64,000 bases of DNA from NCBI GenBank assembly GCA_016617855.1, contig JAECUM010001707.1, positions 124,001 through 188,000 on the forward strand. The letters are read 5' to 3'. Positions 13,060 through 27,480 of this stretch are shown in pieces. Numbering within the stretch: position 1 is the stretch's first letter; every line of letters starts with the position of its first letter. This DNA comes from Megalonaias nervosa. Lineage: Eukaryota > Mollusca > Bivalvia > Unionida > Unionidae. The notes below the pieces were generated by a model, which was given only the letters and a program-made list of their open reading frames with translations, did not search any database and was not told where the DNA came from. A program made the translations under genes and the position numbers.

Positions 13060-13720
13060 TTAGCTTCTTACACTAGTTTTCTAGATGTGCCTTTTGTTAT
13101 TCACAATTCCTTAATCTCAGTTTTTTAAAATGTTTTTGTCTGTTTGTCTGACCATCCATCCATCCATGACCCAGACTTTTATTTCTGGGGCAGTAATTCT
13201 AAAACTGTTTAAGATATCTTTCTAAACTTTGGTCTGTTTATTAGACTAGCATTGTAGATGTGCTTTTATTAAACTAGAAGTCTAGATGTGCTTTTATAGA
13301 CTAGTGATGTAGATGTGCTTTTATTAGACTGGCAGTGTAGATGTGCTTTTATTAGACTAGCAGTGTAGATGTGCTTTTATTAGACTAGCGGTGTAGATCT
13401 GCATTTTGTTCTTCACAATTCTTCAGCTTTAGTACATTTAGTGTTTTGAATGGATGAATGTTCCATGTGTTGGAACATTCATCCATCCATCATTCATGTT
13501 CATTTCCAGAACAAAACTCCAAAATCATTCAAGATAACTCAATGTCACATTATGCTACTACTATTCTTATGGTCTACATGTGCCTTTTATTATAAGGAGT
13601 TTTTCAGTTTTAATATTTTTAAAAATTTTGTCCATTAGTTTTTCCATCTATTCATTATTCACACCTTTGTTAGTGGAGCAAAACTCAGAAAACTGTTCAG
13701 TATATCCCTGTTATACTTAA
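13060..13720 (+). repeat. Higher-order repeat with an internal 34-bp array
   Basis: The phrase tagatgtgcttttattagac repeats with a period of about 34 bp over 13240-13405. The flanking segments 13070-13210, 13390-13550 and 13560-13710 look like three diverged copies of a longer unit containing a catccatccatt region and an aaactgttcaagatat region. Confidence 0.6.
13450..13486. repeat. Perfect 16-bp inverted repeat, 5-nt loop
   Basis: atggatgaatgttcca at 13450-13465 is the exact reverse complement of 13471-13486, with loop tgtgt. It lies inside the higher-order repeat. Confidence 0.9.
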
Positions 13721-13722
13721 TT

Positions 13723-13725
<3 letters not shown>

Positions 13726-13772
<47 letters not shown>
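13726..13772. repeat. (TA)n microsatellite
   Basis: About 47 bp of uninterrupted TA. Confidence 0.95.
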
Positions 13773-13776
<4 letters not shown>

Positions 13777-14626
13777 TGACTTAGTGTTGCAGGGTACAAA
13801 GATGACTCCATCTTGTTACATACAGGTACATGATAATTGTTGGGACCACATGATAAAGTTCTTTAGACGTTACTAAGACATTCTAACAAGTTTCATTTAA
13901 ATATCTGCGGTGTACATACCATGGGCAGTATAAGGATTGAAAAGATAAAAGAATATGCCATCTGTAATTAGAGGTTATTAAAGAAGGCTTGGAATAACAT
14001 TATTGTTGTATCTTCCAGGTATTAAATATGGGTTGGGAGATATGACTATGACTGTGGACACAAGTCTGTCTGCAAACATTTTCATTTTTCAACTCTAAAT
14101 AACTCTTAAACCCTTCAAAACCTTTCAATCAAACTTGGTACATGTCAGAATGTTTACACTGAGGTGCCATTTTGATGCTTAGAATTTTTTATATTCAGTA
14201 AGTTTTGTTACCATGGAAACTGTGTCACATAAAAGGTATATTAATTCAAATGTACTGACCATAGGGTACTTTTGTTAGGAGTCCTTACATAAGCATGTGA
14301 CCAATGGACACACCATCACCAGATGACTTTTGTCTGTAAATAAACTACCAATTGATAAATCAGTTGACAAATTTAAAATAAATTATTCAGTATTCATCTT
14401 ATTCAAAACTTTTAAAACTGAACCCTAATAACTTTGCAATCATCATTCATATGGTAGAACTTGAAGAAAAAAAATCTATCACAGAATTTACTAAAATCTC
14501 AGATAATATTTTTTAATACCATTCTGGTATTCTGAATATATCACAGGTATGCTTTGTGCTTAAGATCAATTTACCTGAACAAAAAGTTTTTTTTTGACAA
14601 TGAGAAAGATGAGTTTTTATATACAG

Positions 14627-14711
14627 GGGAGGTCATGCTGAATCAGACCTGGAGATGAAACAGTTGGTGATGGAAAGTGCAAGTGGAAACTATATTGTTT
14701 TCAAGAAAAAG
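14627..14711 (+). CDS. VPS13D: VPS13D exon B (start of the lectin-like module)
   Basis: An 85-nt exon, phase 2 in and phase 0 out, with acceptor atatacag and donor gtaagg. It encodes a 28-residue segment ending QLVMESASGNYIVFKKK. This corresponds to the first strands of the ricin-B-like beta-trefoil of VPS13D, which in the family runs straight into a K/E-x-GxRxQLWRM motif; exon C supplies that motif. It is separated from exon A by a 10.9 kb intron and its donor lies only 47 bp before the left end of a TIR transposon. The short length alone would not prove an exon; the phase match and continuity of the family alignment do. Confidence 0.9.
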
Positions 14712-14758
14712 GTAAGGTAGGAAAATAATAATGCCCCTTCAAACATGTCTTGTTGATA

Positions 14759-16951
14759 CAGTGTGACCCTGCTATAACAAGGTGGTTGGGGTCCTCAGAA
14801 CCCAACCGTGTTCTAACCAACGAAGTCCATTAGCTGAAGAAAATAATGCATTTACCTAAAATATGGTGGGGGTGGGGGTTAATAAAAGTGGTCACAAAAA
14901 TACAAGCTTTTGATTAGATGAAGATAAACTAGTCTGAAAAACACTTGTAGATTGACAACTTATATTAACACTAATAGTACAGTCCATAATCCAATAAGTA
15001 CTGTACATGTATATAAGAAATCCATGAATTTGAGTATAGATCACGTTATAAAATTCATGTATAACTCACGTCCCGTTAGAATAAATGAATAACAACCATT
15101 AAAAAAAATTGTTAATCCTCGTTTTGATTTAAATCTGATTGTCACTAAACGATTCACTACAACTGTCGCAAATTGCACGTGGCTGTAGTTGTTTACATGC
15201 TACATGTACATGTACTTAAATTGGCCTGTCATCTTGCCGAGGCTACTCGGGTGATGAGGCTTTTGATAGGGAAATGAGAACATTAACAAATTAAAAAGTT
15301 TAACAAACATCTTTGCCAGATATCCCATCTTCAGTTAACTTTGATTGGAAATTTGCTGCCATTGGTAGTGACCAAAATCATTAATATTTTTTCCTGCAAA
15401 AAATGAAACTTTCATGGCACAATAAACATGTTCCAGTAACTTGGGAAAATGTGACAATCCATCAGATTCCATTGATTTTATTTAAATTTGGTGCCAACTT
15501 CCTTTGAAGTTTTTTTTTTTTTTGTTGTTGTTACTGAAGACTATAGTCTGCTTTCTTTGATGAAGGGTGCATGTGTTATTGAAGTTACCGCTAATGGACA
15601 GCTTTGGAGGACCAAACAGATGTCCCTTTCTTATTGTAGCGGCAACATTAAATAATTGTAGAACATTGTTTGAGACTGAATTTTTTTTTCATTTGCTTAG
15701 TATTTATACAGAATGATCAGTGTTTCAGAGGTAATCAGTTTTCTTTGAAGTTTCAGAAAAACTTTTTTTTCCTGTATACATTTTAAAAACAAAAGGAATT
15801 AGCCATCATTTGGTCAATTATAGCAGTTTCTGTTCCTGCCTTCAAAAGTTGGTTGATTGTAGGTAGTCCCAGTAGCATGACTATTGGATAGACCAACAAG
15901 TAGATCTCCATTTTTGGGGGATTTTTAGGTTTTTTGGGGGTTTTTTTGGGTTTTGATTTTTGTTCTTTTGGTTTGTTTTTGTTTCATGACATTTCTCGTA
16001 GTGGAGTAATGCTGCTCTCCATGCATGCATCAGAAATGTTTAAAAAGAGAAAAAAAAAGCAGGTCTTCAGTTCTGACAGTGATTACTGCAGAAAATGTGA
16101 GTGTTCTGATGGATTTAATTCTATGAGGGAAAAGAAGATGAATTTTACTTACCATCCACATACAAATGTCAGTTTAAATAAATATATTAATTACTAGCAA
16201 GCGGCCAATAGTCCAACACTACATGTATTTCATCTGAAAGATCCATTATGAGAAACTGCCTTGTCCGGTTGATCTCTGCTAGCAGAAATGTAAAAAAAAA
16301 AAACACTTAAAAAAAATAAAAAATGCAGAGATCTCATAGCATACAGTACTCAAGCCAGATGTCAGAATAAGCAGATTATGATATAACGATGCAGTGTTAA
16401 GATGGTTTGTCAGTATGAACAAAGAATTTATTTATCTAACAATAAATAAATTCCAATGCATTTTATATAAAGTTTGCAGCTTCCTTTCATGGTGCTTCTG
16501 AATTTCATTAATCAGACCCAAAGTTGTATATACAAGTTTAAACGGACAACAGTGTCGCAAAAAAAACTAGCCAGATGGTATATTTTGTTGCCAGCAAGGA
16601 AAATAAATCGCAATTTGCGACATTGGTGAAGCCAGCGTGATCACTGAATATACTTTTTTTTCTTTTTTTTTTTTTCTTTTTTTTTCGTACTTTTAAGAAG
16701 AAAAACTTTTTTCCATGTATGAGAAAAATACATGTATATGAAATTGCATGAGCCATGCTACTATTGTCTTGTATTAGTATTCATACACGATCTCTTCCCC
16801 AAAATGATATTACCTTTTGTACATTTAAGACAGAAAACAAAAATTTTCATGTATGAGAAAAATACATATAAGAAATTTTGGGAGCCATGCCAAAATGGTA
16901 TTATATCTAAATTTGTGTTATAACGAAGCATGCTATAGCAGAGTCACACTC
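14759..16951 (+). mobile_element. TA-flanked TIR transposon T1, copy 1
   Basis: The left end starts cagtgtgaccctgctataac and the right end, reverse-complemented, reads agtgtgactctgctatagc. Both ends are flanked by TA (14757-14758 and 16952-16953), as for Tc1/mariner/pogo elements; the TIR wording is pogo-like. Internal + strand frames (SLMKGACVIEVTANGQLWR near 15540-15650 and SSCRGYSGDEAFDREMR near 15220-15290) are shared with copy 2 at 44099-46041 in inverted orientation. No DDE motif was recognised. The right part holds a frame ending NKYINY at 16197. Its left end lies 47 bp past the exon B donor. Confidence 0.75.
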
Positions 16952-16953
16952 TA

Positions 16954-17922
16954 TACGCAAACCTGAGCCAGATGATAAGACAAAAATTGCCATGGAATTT
17001 AAATTTATAATGATGCTTGTCGAGTGGAAGTTTTTGTTACATGCTTACCTTGAAGTTGAGTATATCATGTTATGACGTTTACATCTGTGGGTCCATTTAG
17101 ATTGCTGTTTGTTTTAAATCTTTTTTGGATGCCTTACACATTGTAAAAAGGAAGAAACAATTTGGGATTAAAAAGATCAGAGAAATGAATCGAAGATGTA
17201 AGTTGAAAAAATTTTTTTATTACACTTTGTTGCCTTAAATGCAAATGTTTAAGCCATCCTTATTAAATATTATTGGCTAGTTCATGAAGTCTGAATTTAC
17301 TCCATTCAATTAAACACAGAATGTAATTATTTTGGTAGTTGGAATGATAAAGCGTTGAATTATGATTCATTTTTGAAGTTAAATGTTGAAATGCTGTTTT
17401 TGTTCAGGGAAGGATGAGCCATCTGCAAAGTGAACAAATCCCAACAAAATTAAATTTCAGAAATCTAGGTTCACAGAGTTTGAATTTGTGAAATTGAGAA
17501 ATGGCAGAAGATGGTCATTTTATACTTTTCATACAATGCAAACACAATATTGGCATGCTGGAATATATGACACATTAATCGTAGCAACACCACTGGGCAA
17601 GAGAACAAATATAGAATGAGAATTTTCAATGCTCAGAAAAATTCAACAGGATCTTCTTACAGAAGTTTGAACAGCAGTACAGTTCAGTCTCTGTTAAGTG
17701 CAAGAAAAGCGATCAGATTTGCATCACCTTTGAATCCTCCAATAACAATTGAAAGCAGCAAAGTCAGCAACTACAAGTTAATACTGTATTTTATCGTTTG
17801 GTGGAGTGCATTTCTTTTCTTTATGTCATTGTGGTTGTGATGATGTGAACATGTGTATGGTGATGATAAATGTCTTCCAGCTGTTTTTCTTGGAAGTGTA
17901 TTAAATGCTTCAATGAAAACAT

Positions 17923-17965
<43 letters not shown>

Positions 17966-18035
17966 TATTTGAAATTCCATTCATTTTCTTCAGGCTTATA
18001 TGGGATCTATGGGATGGGGAGGAATTTGTGGGGGT
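16954..18035 (+). other. Intronic stretch, nothing recognised
   Basis: Apart from the TTTA microsatellite I see no exon, RNA gene or element here. Confidence 0.5.
17921..17967. repeat. (TTTA)n microsatellite
   Basis: About 47 bp of ATTT units; the aberrant frame at 17870-18061 is caused by it. Confidence 0.95.
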
Positions 18036-18039
18036 GGGG

Positions 18040-18960
18040 GGTGTTGCTTGTTATAACATAGTAGTTGGGGTCTATAACTGCCATGTTATGTACTGAACCA
18101 TGGTATGAAGAGAATGATTTAAAAACATTTCATGATGGTATTTTGTGTGCAGTGTCCATGAGGTGGGATTGGGGGAATAAACAAAATGCCAGTCAAACAT
18201 ATCGTAAAAACACCATATTTGAGGTGAATGAACTGGTGACCACATTATGTACTGAACTGTGGTAGGTAAGAATTAAAACAAATAATCACTAATTGCTGGT
18301 GGGTGGGTGGGAAGTGCCATCAGATGTACTATAATTGTTGTGGTCCAGAACTGCAGACCATGTTGTGTACTTGACAATAGTATATCCAAAATGATTTAAA
18401 TTTTGATGATTTGGTGTTTGTGTTTTGGGGGGGATAAAAATGATGACAATAAAACATACAGTAATAATAAATATAAGATCGCTCCAGTGATATAGTGGTT
18501 AGAGCGTCCGTCTCAGATGTGGGAGGTTGCAGGTTCGAACTCCAGCCGAGTCATACAAAAGACTTATAAAAATGGTACCAGCAGCTGCCTTGCTTGGTAC
18601 TTAGCATTAAGAAGTTAGTGTTAGGATTGGTCGGCCTGGTGTCAGGATAATGTGAGTGTGTGGGATATGATGCTACATGCTACTAGTGCTGGACATCACC
18701 ATAGTCTGTCACACTGCAAACATCGTAGTGATATGACTGAATAATTGGTTGAAGCTATGTTAAACATCTGAAGCACACACACACAGACATACAGTAATGA
18801 TGCAATAATTGAGGTCCAGAACTGCCAGCAATATTATATACTGAACTTTGACATTGCAAACATGATCAAAACTTTGATGATTGCATGTATGGGGGGGTTT
18901 GAGGCAGAAGTAAACAAAAGATCAGTCAAGCATATACATTTAGTAATGTTTTAGTATATG
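18040..18960 (+). repeat. Degenerate tandem modules related to the T1 terminus
   Basis: Phrases of the form gtggtccagaactgc..accatgttatgtactgaac recur near 18062, 18238, 18340 and 18822, followed each time by gatgat and a G-rich run. The wording resembles the subterminal part of T1 (ctataacaaggtggttgggg). The array is interrupted by the S2 SINE at 18480-18786. Confidence 0.5.
18480..18786 (+). mobile_element. tRNA-headed SINE, family S2, copy 2
   Basis: The best-preserved head of the family: tatagtggttagagcgtcc (A box) and gcaggttcgaactcc (B box), then the common S2 body and a short CA tail. Confidence 0.9.
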
Positions 18961-19399
18961 TAAAATTATATTTTTTATTTCATGACATTGTGTTTAATTG
19001 TATGAAATAATAATATTTTAATTATAACATTAAGATTTAACAGTAACCTTCATGTTGTTTTACTTCGTCCCATCTTGACACATGTTTGATAGACCAGTTC
19101 ACGTATAATGGTTTAATTTTGGTCACAGCAGTTATAGTTGTACCACATTTTGTCAAGAAATGTACTATAATGAAGGGCATTGTAATTAAGGAATGTCATA
19201 GTAGAGTTTGTATTGAAATCACCATATGGTACATGATCTATAAATACACCAGCTGGGATATTATTTTTTTTAAAAAAGTTAAAAGTAGTTAAGTAGTTTA
19301 AAGTAGTTTACAAGAAGAATGCATTCAAACCCTAATTCTTTTGTGAACACTTTACAGACCTCGACTTAGATGTTCTATCATCAAATAGTTTTCTTGATT

Positions 19400-19691
19400 T
19401 CAGTAGCCTAGTGGTTAGAGCATCTGCCTTAGATGGGAGAGGTCGTGGGTTCAAACCCAGGCCGAGTCATACCAAAGACTTGTAAAAATGTTCTAACAGC
19501 TGCCTCACTAGTCACTCAGCATTATGATGTTAGTGTTAGGACTGGTTGGTCTGGTGTCAGAATAATGTGACTGGGTGGGACATGATGCTGCATGTCTGCG
19601 ACATGATGCTCCAGTGCTAGACATCACTATAAACTGCCACACTGCAGTGATATGACTAAAACATTGTTAAAGCTACATTAAAAATCCAAAT

Positions 19692-19723
<32 letters not shown>

Positions 19724-19725
19724 CA
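19400..19725 (+). mobile_element. tRNA-headed SINE, family S2, copy 3
   Basis: Head cctagtggttagagcatc and gtgggttcaaacccagg, the common body, and a long (CA)n tail of about 35 bp ending at 19725. Same strand as copies 1 and 2. Confidence 0.9.
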
Positions 19726-20099
19726 ATTTTGTTGATACTGAAGAAAATCAGAGAGATAATCAAACTGTGGAATTGGTATAAACTTACGTAATAAAGACTT
19801 CAAGTAAAGCCCAAGCAATCTGACACATCAAATCAATAGAGTACATAATTTTTCCAAAATTAATCACAGGTCAACTTGTATACAAATGTGTCACCTGCCG
19901 TGTGTACTGACAAGTTTGAAACTCTATTATTTTCTTTATGCCATAGAGCAGAGGTTATTATTTGATAACATCTGTCTGCCCATCTGTGATAACATATGTT
20001 CCCTATTTAGTTTCTACACAATAGCTCTCCATCATCTACCATTAATTTTACCTAATTTTGTGGATGACTTGCATTTGGGATAAGGAAGAAGCTTATAGA

Positions 20100-20870
20100 A
20101 TTATGGCTCAAAAAGTCAAAGGTCATGATCAGTGACTGAAGAAGAAAAATTGTTTCCAAATAATAATATTAGTTCTACATCACAGATATAGACCAAACTT
20201 TGTTGACTGTTGATTTGGGGGTCAAAGTCAGAGTCACTCTGACTAAAAGCTGAGAAATGATCACTGCACAAAACAGAATAATTTTTCATCTCTATCACAG
20301 TCCTGGAATAAATTTTGTGGATGGATACACTTGGAGCAAGGTAGAAGTCTATAGATTTGAATGTCAAAAGGTCAGAAGCCAAGGTCACAGTGACTTAGAA
20401 TTTAAAAATTGTTTCTGCACAGAAATGTCAGTTCTTGACAATGTAGCTTCGCCAAAGTTTATGGATAATATCCACTTTGATTAAGAAAATAACTGTTTCA
20501 TTTTGGGATGAAAAGGTCACAAGCCAGGGTTGCTGACTGACAAAAGAAAAATGAAAAATGTTGTTTTTCTTCATAATAACTCTAGTTCCAGACCATCTAC
20601 CATAATCAAAGTTTTGATATCTTGCACTTAAGGTATGAAAGTGGCCTCTCAATTTGGGAGCAAAATGGTCAAGTTAGAGGTTTTTTGAACAAAAGAAAAA
20701 TGGGTTTTGCAGAATAACTTTTGTTCTTGAATAAGTCCCGCGACCAAACCTTTTGGGATCTAATGACAGAAGGCCAGATTTATGGTAAGTCTAGTAAGAA
20801 AATGAAGATTTCTTTATAGCTACTATAGTTAATACAGCATACCTTGACCAGAGGTCAAGATTATTGAGAC
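20100..20870 (+). repeat. Degenerate tandem array (gtcacagtgac type)
   Basis: About four diverged units of 150 to 190 bp. Each contains an attgtttctgcacagaa-like phrase, a ctctagttc..accaaactttg-like phrase and aaaggtcacaagccaaggt-like text ending in cagtgactga. This type of repeat is widespread in molluscan genomes (recollection). Confidence 0.6.
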
Positions 20871-22251
20871 CCTTATTTCCTGAGTCAAGCATTCCCATTG
20901 TAGTGGCTACATAAACACGGGACAGGCATATTATGTGCCATTCACATTGCTTTTGTTAATATGACACAGTATTTTTCAAACATCATCACAGGTAGTTGTC
21001 AGAATCTGCAGTGATTAAAAAATCAAATTCTATACAGGCCTGGATGCTTTACTCAAGAAACAAAAATGTTATTACTTATTGAAATGCTATTGCAAACCTG
21101 CCAACTGTCCCAGTTTAACTGGGAATGTCTTGGATTTACATGGCCCAAAAGAATTTTACATACAAAAAACATATTTTTGCACATTCCATGTTTGTGGAGT
21201 AATTTTTTGATGTTTTTTGGTCCATTCCAGTAGTTACCGGTAGATATTCCTAATTTCTGGTATCAGCAGCCACCCTTGTCAAGTTGATTTGAAACATGTT
21301 TGGTTTGCTCTGTGTTCAATTTATTATAATGGAAATTTTTTAAAATAAAAATGTAATTTGGATAATGAACACTTGCCTAAGAAAAAGTTTAAACATCAAG
21401 GCGACAGAAAGGAATACGTTGAGGAATTTCCATTCATTTGGTCAGTTCTAAAAAACGATACTTAATGATATCATTCTCCACCTCAAAACCACCCTGTGAA
21501 ACCCTGTCCATGATTCAGTTTTTATTTAGTTAGCAGGTCTGCCATTGAATATACAGTTAAGAATGTGAAAATAAATCAAAGATTTGTGCAGCTTAAAAGA
21601 AGACATTTTTACATTGCTTTGAAAATTGTTGGTAAGTTGCAATTTGCAGTCAAGTGATAATAATTCCAAATAAATATCCATTCTTGTTCTTGTAAATTTT
21701 AATTGTTTTTCAAAACAAGTATCATCATTATACAGTGACTTAACTTTTGAAGAAATGTTTTTATTTTCTATAATGTTATTGATATTTAATAACCACAGAA
21801 TTATTTGATACATTTTTCTTTCATAAAGGAATGAAGGAAAAGCAAAATTTTAGTCTTTTCTCATACTATATATTGTTGCAAAGATCTTACATTTTTGGGG
21901 GCATGATTGACTCGAGTTTCAAACAGTTTGAGTAGTACATGCCCCTGACAATGACTGTCTTTGTTTACTTATGTTGAGAAAATGTTTAGTTTAATTTAAT
22001 TGAGAAGAAACATGCTATTGTTTCCTATTCAGACAACATGACAGTGTATTGCAATGCCTAACTTGACAGAGTCAGCAGTTTGTTAAGAAATTAAAGACCC
22101 AAGAATCAATTTATGATTATCATGTGTGGAGTTTGTGAGCAAAGTTGTTGATAGGACAGTTGGTGCATATTGGAATTGGTATAAAATTGACATAAAATAG
22201 ATATAGTTTAATTTTGAAATATTTCTGTATTTCTGCATTGTGGTTCTTCAG
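20871..22251 (+). other. Intronic stretch, no gene seen
   Basis: Contains a near-palindrome cccagtttaactggga at about 21109-21124 next to aacctgccaactg, which may be the end of a degraded TIR element; the partner end was not established. Confidence 0.45.
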
Positions 22252-22476
22252 GAGGCAGGAAATAGGAATCAGTTGTGGAGGATGACAAGTAGTGGGATGT
22301 TGGAGCATGAAGGGTCAATGCCACCAAGTGATCCAAGAAAATCCACAGCATATTCCCAGAGCCGAATGGTTCTGGATATTGCAGACTTGGCACTTCAGCC
22401 AGGAAAACCAGTTCCCTTGTTATTAAAAAAGCCAGATGATAGACGCAAGGCCATGCAAACCTGGAATTTTACAAAG
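22252..22476 (+). CDS. VPS13D: VPS13D exon C (ricin-B type beta-trefoil, QxW motifs)
   Basis: A 225-nt exon of exactly 75 codons, phase 0 on both sides, acceptor ttcttcag and donor gtaaat. Visible motifs in order are GNRNQLWRMTSSGMLEHEG, then a leucine-rich VLDIADLAL, then KKPDDRR, then QTWNF. QLW and QTW are the QxW-type core motifs of ricin-B lectin folds, known as a module specific to VPS13D within the family. The lectin domain probably contributes to protein or lipid recognition rather than proven sugar binding. The exon is symmetric (0-0), so skipping it would keep frame. This is the strongest single homology in the window. Confidence 0.96.
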
Positions 22477-23068
22477 GTAAATATTTACAGTATTTTGGAT
22501 TTTCTGGCTCTCATTGCAGGTAAGTGTATCAGTTTAGATTTATTTATAGTTGTAGCCATAAAATGGGGTCTTTGGGTCAGCACAGAAAATTTTGATACAT
22601 CATAAAGGTCCTTGTGTGTGACAGTTGTTGTTTTTTTACAACTGTTTAGTTTTCAATTGACCATTTTATTATTTCATTGAATTGTTTGCTCAGGTTTGTG
22701 TATATAATAATACTTTGATCATGTTCTTTCTTTCAACACTGACCCTATTAATAGTTACCATCCTTTTACAATATTTGTATGCAATAACTTTAAATTTCTA
22801 TTTAAGTTTGGATTTGCTTTTTGAATACCAAATGTATGCTTTCATACTGCCTTAGGAACTGAGTTTGCTTTAGTTTCCTCCTTGCAAATTAAGATTACAA
22901 GTTTTTAAAAAATATGATAATGACATTTGTGTTGCTGTACAATATAATACTAAACCAGTCAGTCATTAGAAAATTTCATCATAAATTCCATTTCTATCTC
23001 TCTGTAAAGATAAACTGTTTCCTGTTAATTGTATTACATTAACTTGAATCACCTAAACAAAATTTCAG
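22477..23068 (+). other. VPS13D: Short VPS13D intron C-D
   Basis: 592 bp, GT..AG, no repeat recognised. Confidence 0.85.
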
Positions 23069-23132
23069 AGTGGCCTGCTGTGCTGCTCAACAGGGAATCT
23101 GTGTGTCCAGGCAGTACCAGGTTTAGAGGATG
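23069..23132 (+). CDS. VPS13D: VPS13D exon D (end of a trefoil repeat)
   Basis: A 64-nt exon, phase 0 in and phase 1 out, acceptor aatttcag and donor gtatgt. It encodes SGLLCCSTGNLCVQAVPG followed by LEDG with the last glycine split over the intron. It continues the beta-trefoil directly after QTWNFTK of exon C, matching the family pattern G-x-L-x-C-x(3)-G-L-x-V-Q-A. It lies 592 bp downstream of exon C, the second shortest intron in the window. Confidence 0.92.
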
Positions 23133-25468
23133 GTATGTACAAGAAGCTAAATATCAAATATAATTATACTGTTAGTAATCACTTGGAACTTGCTTGGCCC
23201 ATTCTTTTGGACCACAATGCAGTTTGGGACATTAAATTAGTACCATGATAGGATTTTCTTTTAAGGGAGAGAACTTGAAAATGGTGTAGGCAAAATTTTG
23301 TTAACTCCAGCTTCCATCACAAATGAATTTTATCATTATATAGGGATAGTGCAGGCCTTCCAACAATCCCTCTATTTTATACAAATACTTTATTTTTGTC
23401 AGGGAAAAGCACCTGCCATTTTTTTTGTACAATTCTTATTTTGAGGAAAGGATGAAAATGGCATTGCATGATTAATCATAAATTTATTTTGTTTACAAAA
23501 TGATTAACTGTTGATCTCATGGAATAGTCCAGATATGCTGTTGGTTGGGTTCTAAATACCATATGCCTCTTGTTAGTATATCTGTTAGATCCATCATATA
23601 ACCCACTTCAGGGATATTCTTAATACCATTGTCCTAGTCAGACATCGTGTGATTCATTAATATTCAGGAAGTGAGTCATGTGATCAGATTTAATTTGTTT
23701 TGCAGTGTCAGTTATATCACTGTGCTGACTTATGAACCATTAACTTCAGTTACCTTCACCAAAGATGGTGTACTTTTGGTGAAATTTCATATTACCTACA
23801 TTGCTAATCATTCATATATACAGCTAAATTGATGGCTTGAATGCAGAAGAATAAAAACAAGTGAAAATCACCTGGAAGTGATATAAAAGGTAAGGGACAT
23901 GGTTTCATATGTATTTTGTTCACAGTTTTTGAACAGTTGAAGATATATGGTTACAAAACTGAAGTTAAATTAATAATGAAATATGTGAGAAATGCTGAAA
24001 TTGTATACATTTAATGGGTGCTTAAAATAAACTGAAACATATATACTGATCTGAGTCGTAAAATGATTCATGTAATGACAGCCCTTACCATATTAAGTGG
24101 ATTTGAGTCATAAAATGATTCATGCAATGACGATCCTTACCGTATGTGGATTTGAGTAATACAATGATTCAGGTAATGACAACCTTACTATATTAAGTAG
24201 ATTTTGAGTCATAAAATGTAATGACAACCCTGATCATATTAAGTGACAACATATGTCATTGTTACTAGGTGACCATTGCAAAATATCTTCTGGTACATTT
24301 CAAGATGGTTGTCATAATGTTTAAGAGGAGGTAGAATATTTTGAAAATGTGCGGACAGAGAGGGAGAGATAAGTGTAAAGTAGGATATATACTCACTTGT
24401 AAACCGAGTTCAGCCATTTGCCATGATGTAGCGGTAGCTCAGAGTCTGTGTTGTTTGTAGTTGAAGTTGAGTTCCTAGCAAGTATATATGGTAGCTTATA
24501 TCATTCTACCTGATCAAGCCACAAGTAATATAAGCTATTAAGTCCAAAAATATGTCAGTGAGGATATTTCATCACAGCATTGATAGAAAATACTTCTGTA
24601 ATAAGGCAAAAGTTTCTTTTTAATCACAGTATTCTGTTGCACATGCAGTTTGAAATTTTTTTGAAAATTGTTTGAGTCCTAATGTTACTTGTTACTATTC
24701 TTGTGTAATAAGGGTTATTTCTGTTCCCAGTGATTTATGAAAACAGTCTAATGACGAAGTACTTCCTAGGCACAGAAGTGTGCCCAGTGACTTAAGAAAA
24801 CTGGTCATCGTGACTACAGATCTTTTAATAATAGGCTACCAGTCTTGAGAGGCTGCTCTCTCTTAGTAGAAGGGGTCGTCTCTCATGACTGGTTTTACTG
24901 TATTGATAACCAGAGAAGACTTGTATAATTAATCAATGCAAACATTCCAGAATTTAAAGGACAAGAGAGAAAAACGGGTCTCCTCTTAAAATGTAGAAGT
25001 TACCTATGGCCTGTCAAGGTCTCGATTTTTGACCCACAGATAAATGGCTCAGGTTGACAGTTTCACAGACTAAACAAGCAAACATACAGATATACAGAGC
25101 AAAATATGTCTGGTAAATGGGGAATATGGAAAATATTTCTTCCAATTATATGATCTGTTGACTGTCATGAAGATGAAGCATCAGTGATACCAGTAACAAA
25201 AGAAAGGGCTAAACCAACTCTTCCAGCTATTGTCCGATAGCATTAACAAGTTGTATTTGCAAAACCATGGAATGGATGATAAATGTTAGACTGCTTTGGT
25301 AAGTCGAATCCAGCAACCTACAATCTGACAGTCAGTGTGGTTTCTAATAAAAATTATACTAATCAGACCTCCAACATGCTAGACATATTAAAAATGTGTT
25401 ATCATCAGTCCGCTTCAATGGGTGGTCATGTTTCTCTGAACTATCAATTGTATAATTAAGTGGTTTTC
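23133..25468 (+). other. VPS13D: Left part of VPS13D intron D-E
   Basis: No gene recognised. A 52-bp degenerate tandem array is listed separately at 24050-24245. Confidence 0.55.
24050..24245 (+). repeat. Degenerate tandem array, about 52-bp period
   Basis: gagtcgtaaaatgattcatg or a variant starts at 24053, 24105, 24154 and 24206, each followed by taatgacaaccctta and atattaagtg. Confidence 0.8.
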
Positions 25469-25645
25469 CATACCTGTCAACTCTCACACCAGGAGAAAGA
25501 AACTCCTGATTTTTGGGATCGTTCCACACCTACGTCCCGATTTCATAATACATCCTGATTTTTGCAGAGAACTCCCAATTATTACGTTATGTCTGTCACT
25601 TTTCATTTCTCATAAAAAAGATACTACATAAATAAATATATCGTA

Positions 25646-27480
<1,835 letters not shown>

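Noticed and set aside
22477..22605. Continuation of exon C as a longer frame to 22605
   Set aside because: The donor at 22477 joins in phase to exon D, which continues the lectin alignment; the read-through does not.
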